A stretch of DNA of 64,000 nucleotides from Thermococcus barophilus MP. GTDB lineage: Archaea; Methanobacteriota_B; Thermococci; Thermococcales; Thermococcaceae. Position 1 is the first letter of the stretch. Every line of letters starts with the position of its first letter. The stretch lies in the NCBI RefSeq assembly GCF_000151105.2, contig NC_014804.1, positions 1,116,001 through 1,180,000 on the forward strand, read 5' to 3'. The position numbers and the translations under genes are program-made. Positions 62,722 through 64,000 of this stretch are shown one piece after another. Under the pieces are notes generated by a model, which was not told where the DNA came from, did not search any database, and was given only the letters and a program-made list of their open reading frames with translations.

Positions 62722-63195
62722 TTATTTTTTAAAACACTCCACTTCCTCTTCTTCCATTTTGATAATTTTTGAAAGCACGCATTCAAGTGCATTAAGATCA
62801 GATAGAATTTCTTCGAATCTTACTTTCTGCTCAAAGGATTGCTCCTTTTTCATCAAAATAGAGACTATATTCTTAAGGGGTTTTACCTCTTTTTCAAGAA
62901 TTTCCTTGGGTTGCTTTAGGAACTTCTCGAGAAATGCGGGGATAGGATAAAACAACTTCGTTTTACCATTCTTTCTAACGATTACAAGATAATCCCGGGC
63001 AAGTTTGTTTAAGGACGTAGAGACTGAAGAACGACTCAAACCTGTCAATTGCACAAGCTCGTTTATTGTAAGTGGTTTTTCATTCAATAGAAGGAGGGCA
63101 TATACTTTACCGTCAGTGTGAGTATAGCCCCATCTTATCATCATCCTTTCAACGATTTCAATGAATTTTTTACTTTCTCTATCCTCTCCCTTCAT
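62722..63195 (-). CDS. GbsR/MarR-like winged-helix regulator
   Basis: 157 residues. MIRWGYTHTDGKVYALLLLN, then NELVQLTGLSRSSVSTSLNK (about 46-65) form a winged helix. The C-terminal part is a long charged coiled coil (FLKQPKEILEKEVKPLKNIV, QKVRFEEILSDLNALECVLS) suitable for dimerisation. GbsR-type regulators share the WGY start. Divergent from the radical SAM gene with an 8-bp palindrome between, so autoregulation and control of that gene are likely. A stop-overlap is absent. Confidence 0.8.
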   Translation of the reverse strand: MKGEDRESKKFIEIVERMMIRWGYTHTDGKVYALLLLNEKPLTINELVQLTGLSRSSVSTSLNKLARDYLVIVRKNGKTKLFYPIPAFLEKFLKQPKEILEKEVKPLKNIVSILMKKEQSFEQKVRFEEILSDLNALECVLSKIIKMEEEEVECFKK

Positions 63196-63255
63196 CTTAC
63201 AAACACCTAATAAAATAAAGTCGAAGGCATATTTAAGTTTTTTTCAGTTAGATTT

Positions 63256-63297
63256 GATATAACAGTTATACCAGTTATATCGAAAATTTTATACAGA
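63256..63297. promoter_or_regulatory. candidate operator GATATAAC-N10-GTTATATC and TATA box between divergent HTH and radical SAM genes
   Basis: GATATAAC (63256-63263) and GTTATATC (63274-63281) are perfect inverted arms with a 10-nt spacer (AGTTATACCA). TTTATACAG (about 63288-63296) follows and serves as the TATA element for the rightward gene, 34 nt ahead of its ATG. The arrangement suits a dimeric repressor, most simply the adjacent GbsR-like protein. Confidence 0.55.
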
Positions 63298-63329
63298 AAG
63301 ATATCCAATCACATAATCGGGGGAGGAAG

Positions 63330-64000
63330 ATGAAAGGTGGTAGTAAGAGTAAAGGGAACCAACTCACGGCAGCTCTTATGGCATTTAAAATCATTTTAGG
63401 GAACCCCCTTGCGAGACTCCTCATCAGGCCTGCCTTGAAAAAATATGAGATAGAAGGTAGGAAACTCCCAGCACTCTACTGGGCTCTCAGCATTTATGCA
63501 GGTGAAAGCATAAACTGCCCACTCATGATACGCTTCCAGGCAGAGATCATAAAAACTCTCCTTAAACTCGGCATAAAAATTGCAAAGGGTGATGAAGAAG
63601 CTGTTAAGGAAGCCCTTCTCCGAGATCCGCATATAAGACGTGGTATTTGGGTCGTCCTTGAGGGTATTGCGAGATATGGAATTACAGTACCTCAACGTTT
63701 AGCAGGACCGTTTCTTATAGTGTGGAACTTCACCAATATGTGCAACCTCCGCTGTCAACACTGTTATCAAAGAGCTGACAAACCGCTTTCAAGCGAACTT
63801 TCACTAAAGGAAAAACTGAACCTTGTTGAACAGCTTGATAAAGCTGGAGTTGCAGCTGTCGCCCTTAGTGGGGGTGAGCCAACAATTCATCCACACTTCC
63901 TGAGAATTGTAAGGGAACTCTCAAATAGAGGGATACACACCTCAGTCGCTACCAATGGCTGGACTTTTGCTAATAAAGAGGAATTTAAGAGAGCCATTAA
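63330..64000 (+). CDS. radical SAM protein (3' end outside window)
   Basis: 223 codons are visible to the right edge. An N-terminal helical region of about 130 residues (KIILGNPLARLLIRPALKKY, NCPLMIRFQAEIIKTLLK) precedes the radical SAM core, CNLRCQHCYQ (about 140-149), ALSGGEPTIHPHFLRI (about 180) and ATNGWTFAN. The CxxxCxxC binds the catalytic [4Fe-4S]. Similar thermococcal proteins include haem-d1/AhbD-type enzymes and peptide-modifying maturases, but the deciding C-terminus is not present. ATG at 63330 follows GGGGGAGGAAG. Confidence 0.9.
   Translation, partial: MKGGSKSKGNQLTAALMAFKIILGNPLARLLIRPALKKYEIEGRKLPALYWALSIYAGESINCPLMIRFQAEIIKTLLKLGIKIAKGDEEAVKEALLRDPHIRRGIWVVLEGIARYGITVPQRLAGPFLIVWNFTNMCNLRCQHCYQRADKPLSSELSLKEKLNLVEQLDKAGVAAVALSGGEPTIHPHFLRIVRELSNRGIHTSVATNGWTFANKEEFKRAI

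Overview
This 64 kb window comes from a hyperthermophilic euryarchaeon of the order Thermococcales (Thermococcus, Pyrococcus or Palaeococcus). The basis is a TATA-binding protein, MBF1, fibrillarin/Nop5, dphB and deoxyhypusine synthase (archaeal information processing), together with tungsten aldehyde:ferredoxin oxidoreductase and its radical-SAM partner, indolepyruvate oxidoreductase with an ADP-forming acyl-CoA synthetase, Asp-ligated ferredoxins, a Mrp antiporter and hydrogenase-maturation genes. The species cannot be fixed from this. Genes are packed tightly on both strands. Many starts are decided by a GGTGA- or GGAGG-type ribosome site 5-8 nt ahead of the ATG, GTG or TTG, and I moved starts inward accordingly. 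No insertion sequence, intact CRISPR array, rRNA gene or provirus was seen.

Layout. 1-3 kb: MFS transporter (cut by the edge), GDT1-type cation exchanger, aminotransferase, Cgi121-like KEOPS subunit. 3.2-5.9 kb: a cell-division and partition block of a CdrS-like ribbon-helix-helix protein, FtsZ, a ParA ATPase and a second RHH protein. 5.9-10 kb: FAD synthetase, PUA protein, pyrF, DUF4443 protein, methylmalonyl-CoA mutase. 10-14.7 kb: metallo-beta-lactamase protein, a double-KaiC signalling operon, deoxyhypusine synthase. 15-27 kb: aromatic aminotransferase, ribose-1,5-bisphosphate isomerase, fibrillarin and Nop5, OsmC, the HMG-CoA synthase/thiolase/DUF35 mevalonate operon, MBF1, TBP and a histone-deacetylase-fold amidohydrolase. 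27-31 kb: iorB, iorA and acdA for aromatic amino acid catabolism. 31-36 kb: UPF0173 hydrolase, a membrane-tethered HTH regulator, a 47-residue zinc finger, tRNA-Val(CAC), dphB and tRNA-Arg(CCG).

35-43 kb: cofactor-modifying radical SAM protein and AOR, a nucleotidyltransferase-fold gene pair, UPF0282, flavodoxin, pncB and three separately promoted ferredoxins. 43-49.4 kb: DUF59, PP-loop ATPase, two unknown proteins, creatininase-family protein, then GT4 glycosyltransferase, flippase-like membrane protein and UbiA prenyltransferase, which look like an undescribed membrane lipid or glycolipid route. 49.5-52.2 kb: polyamine synthesis (speE, speD, pyruvoyl arginine decarboxylase). 52.4-58 kb: CPA2 antiporter, AbrB-ACT protein and an eight-gene Mrp/MbhA-H-type antiporter operon. 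58-62.7 kb: hypF, hypE, a CooC-like ATPase and a NifX/NifB-like small protein. 62.7-64 kb: HTH regulator divergent from a radical SAM gene that runs off the window.

How it fits together. Amino acids are transaminated, oxidised by IOR with ferredoxin, and the CoA ester is cashed in for ATP by AcdA. AOR detoxifies aldehydes onto ferredoxin. Ferredoxins feed hydrogenases, whose maturation uses HypE/F, and Mrp-type modules couple proton and sodium gradients. Exact matches to the extended SurR (sulphur regulator) consensus lie upstream of hypF, an OsmC gene and one ferredoxin, which hints that this redox network shares sulphur-responsive control. The most promising places for something new are the lipid-glycan cluster, the cdrS-ftsZ-parA-RHH block, the KaiC triad, the membrane-tethered regulator, and a repeated GTACAT-type motif upstream of the aromatic aminotransferase, R15P isomerase and AOR genes.
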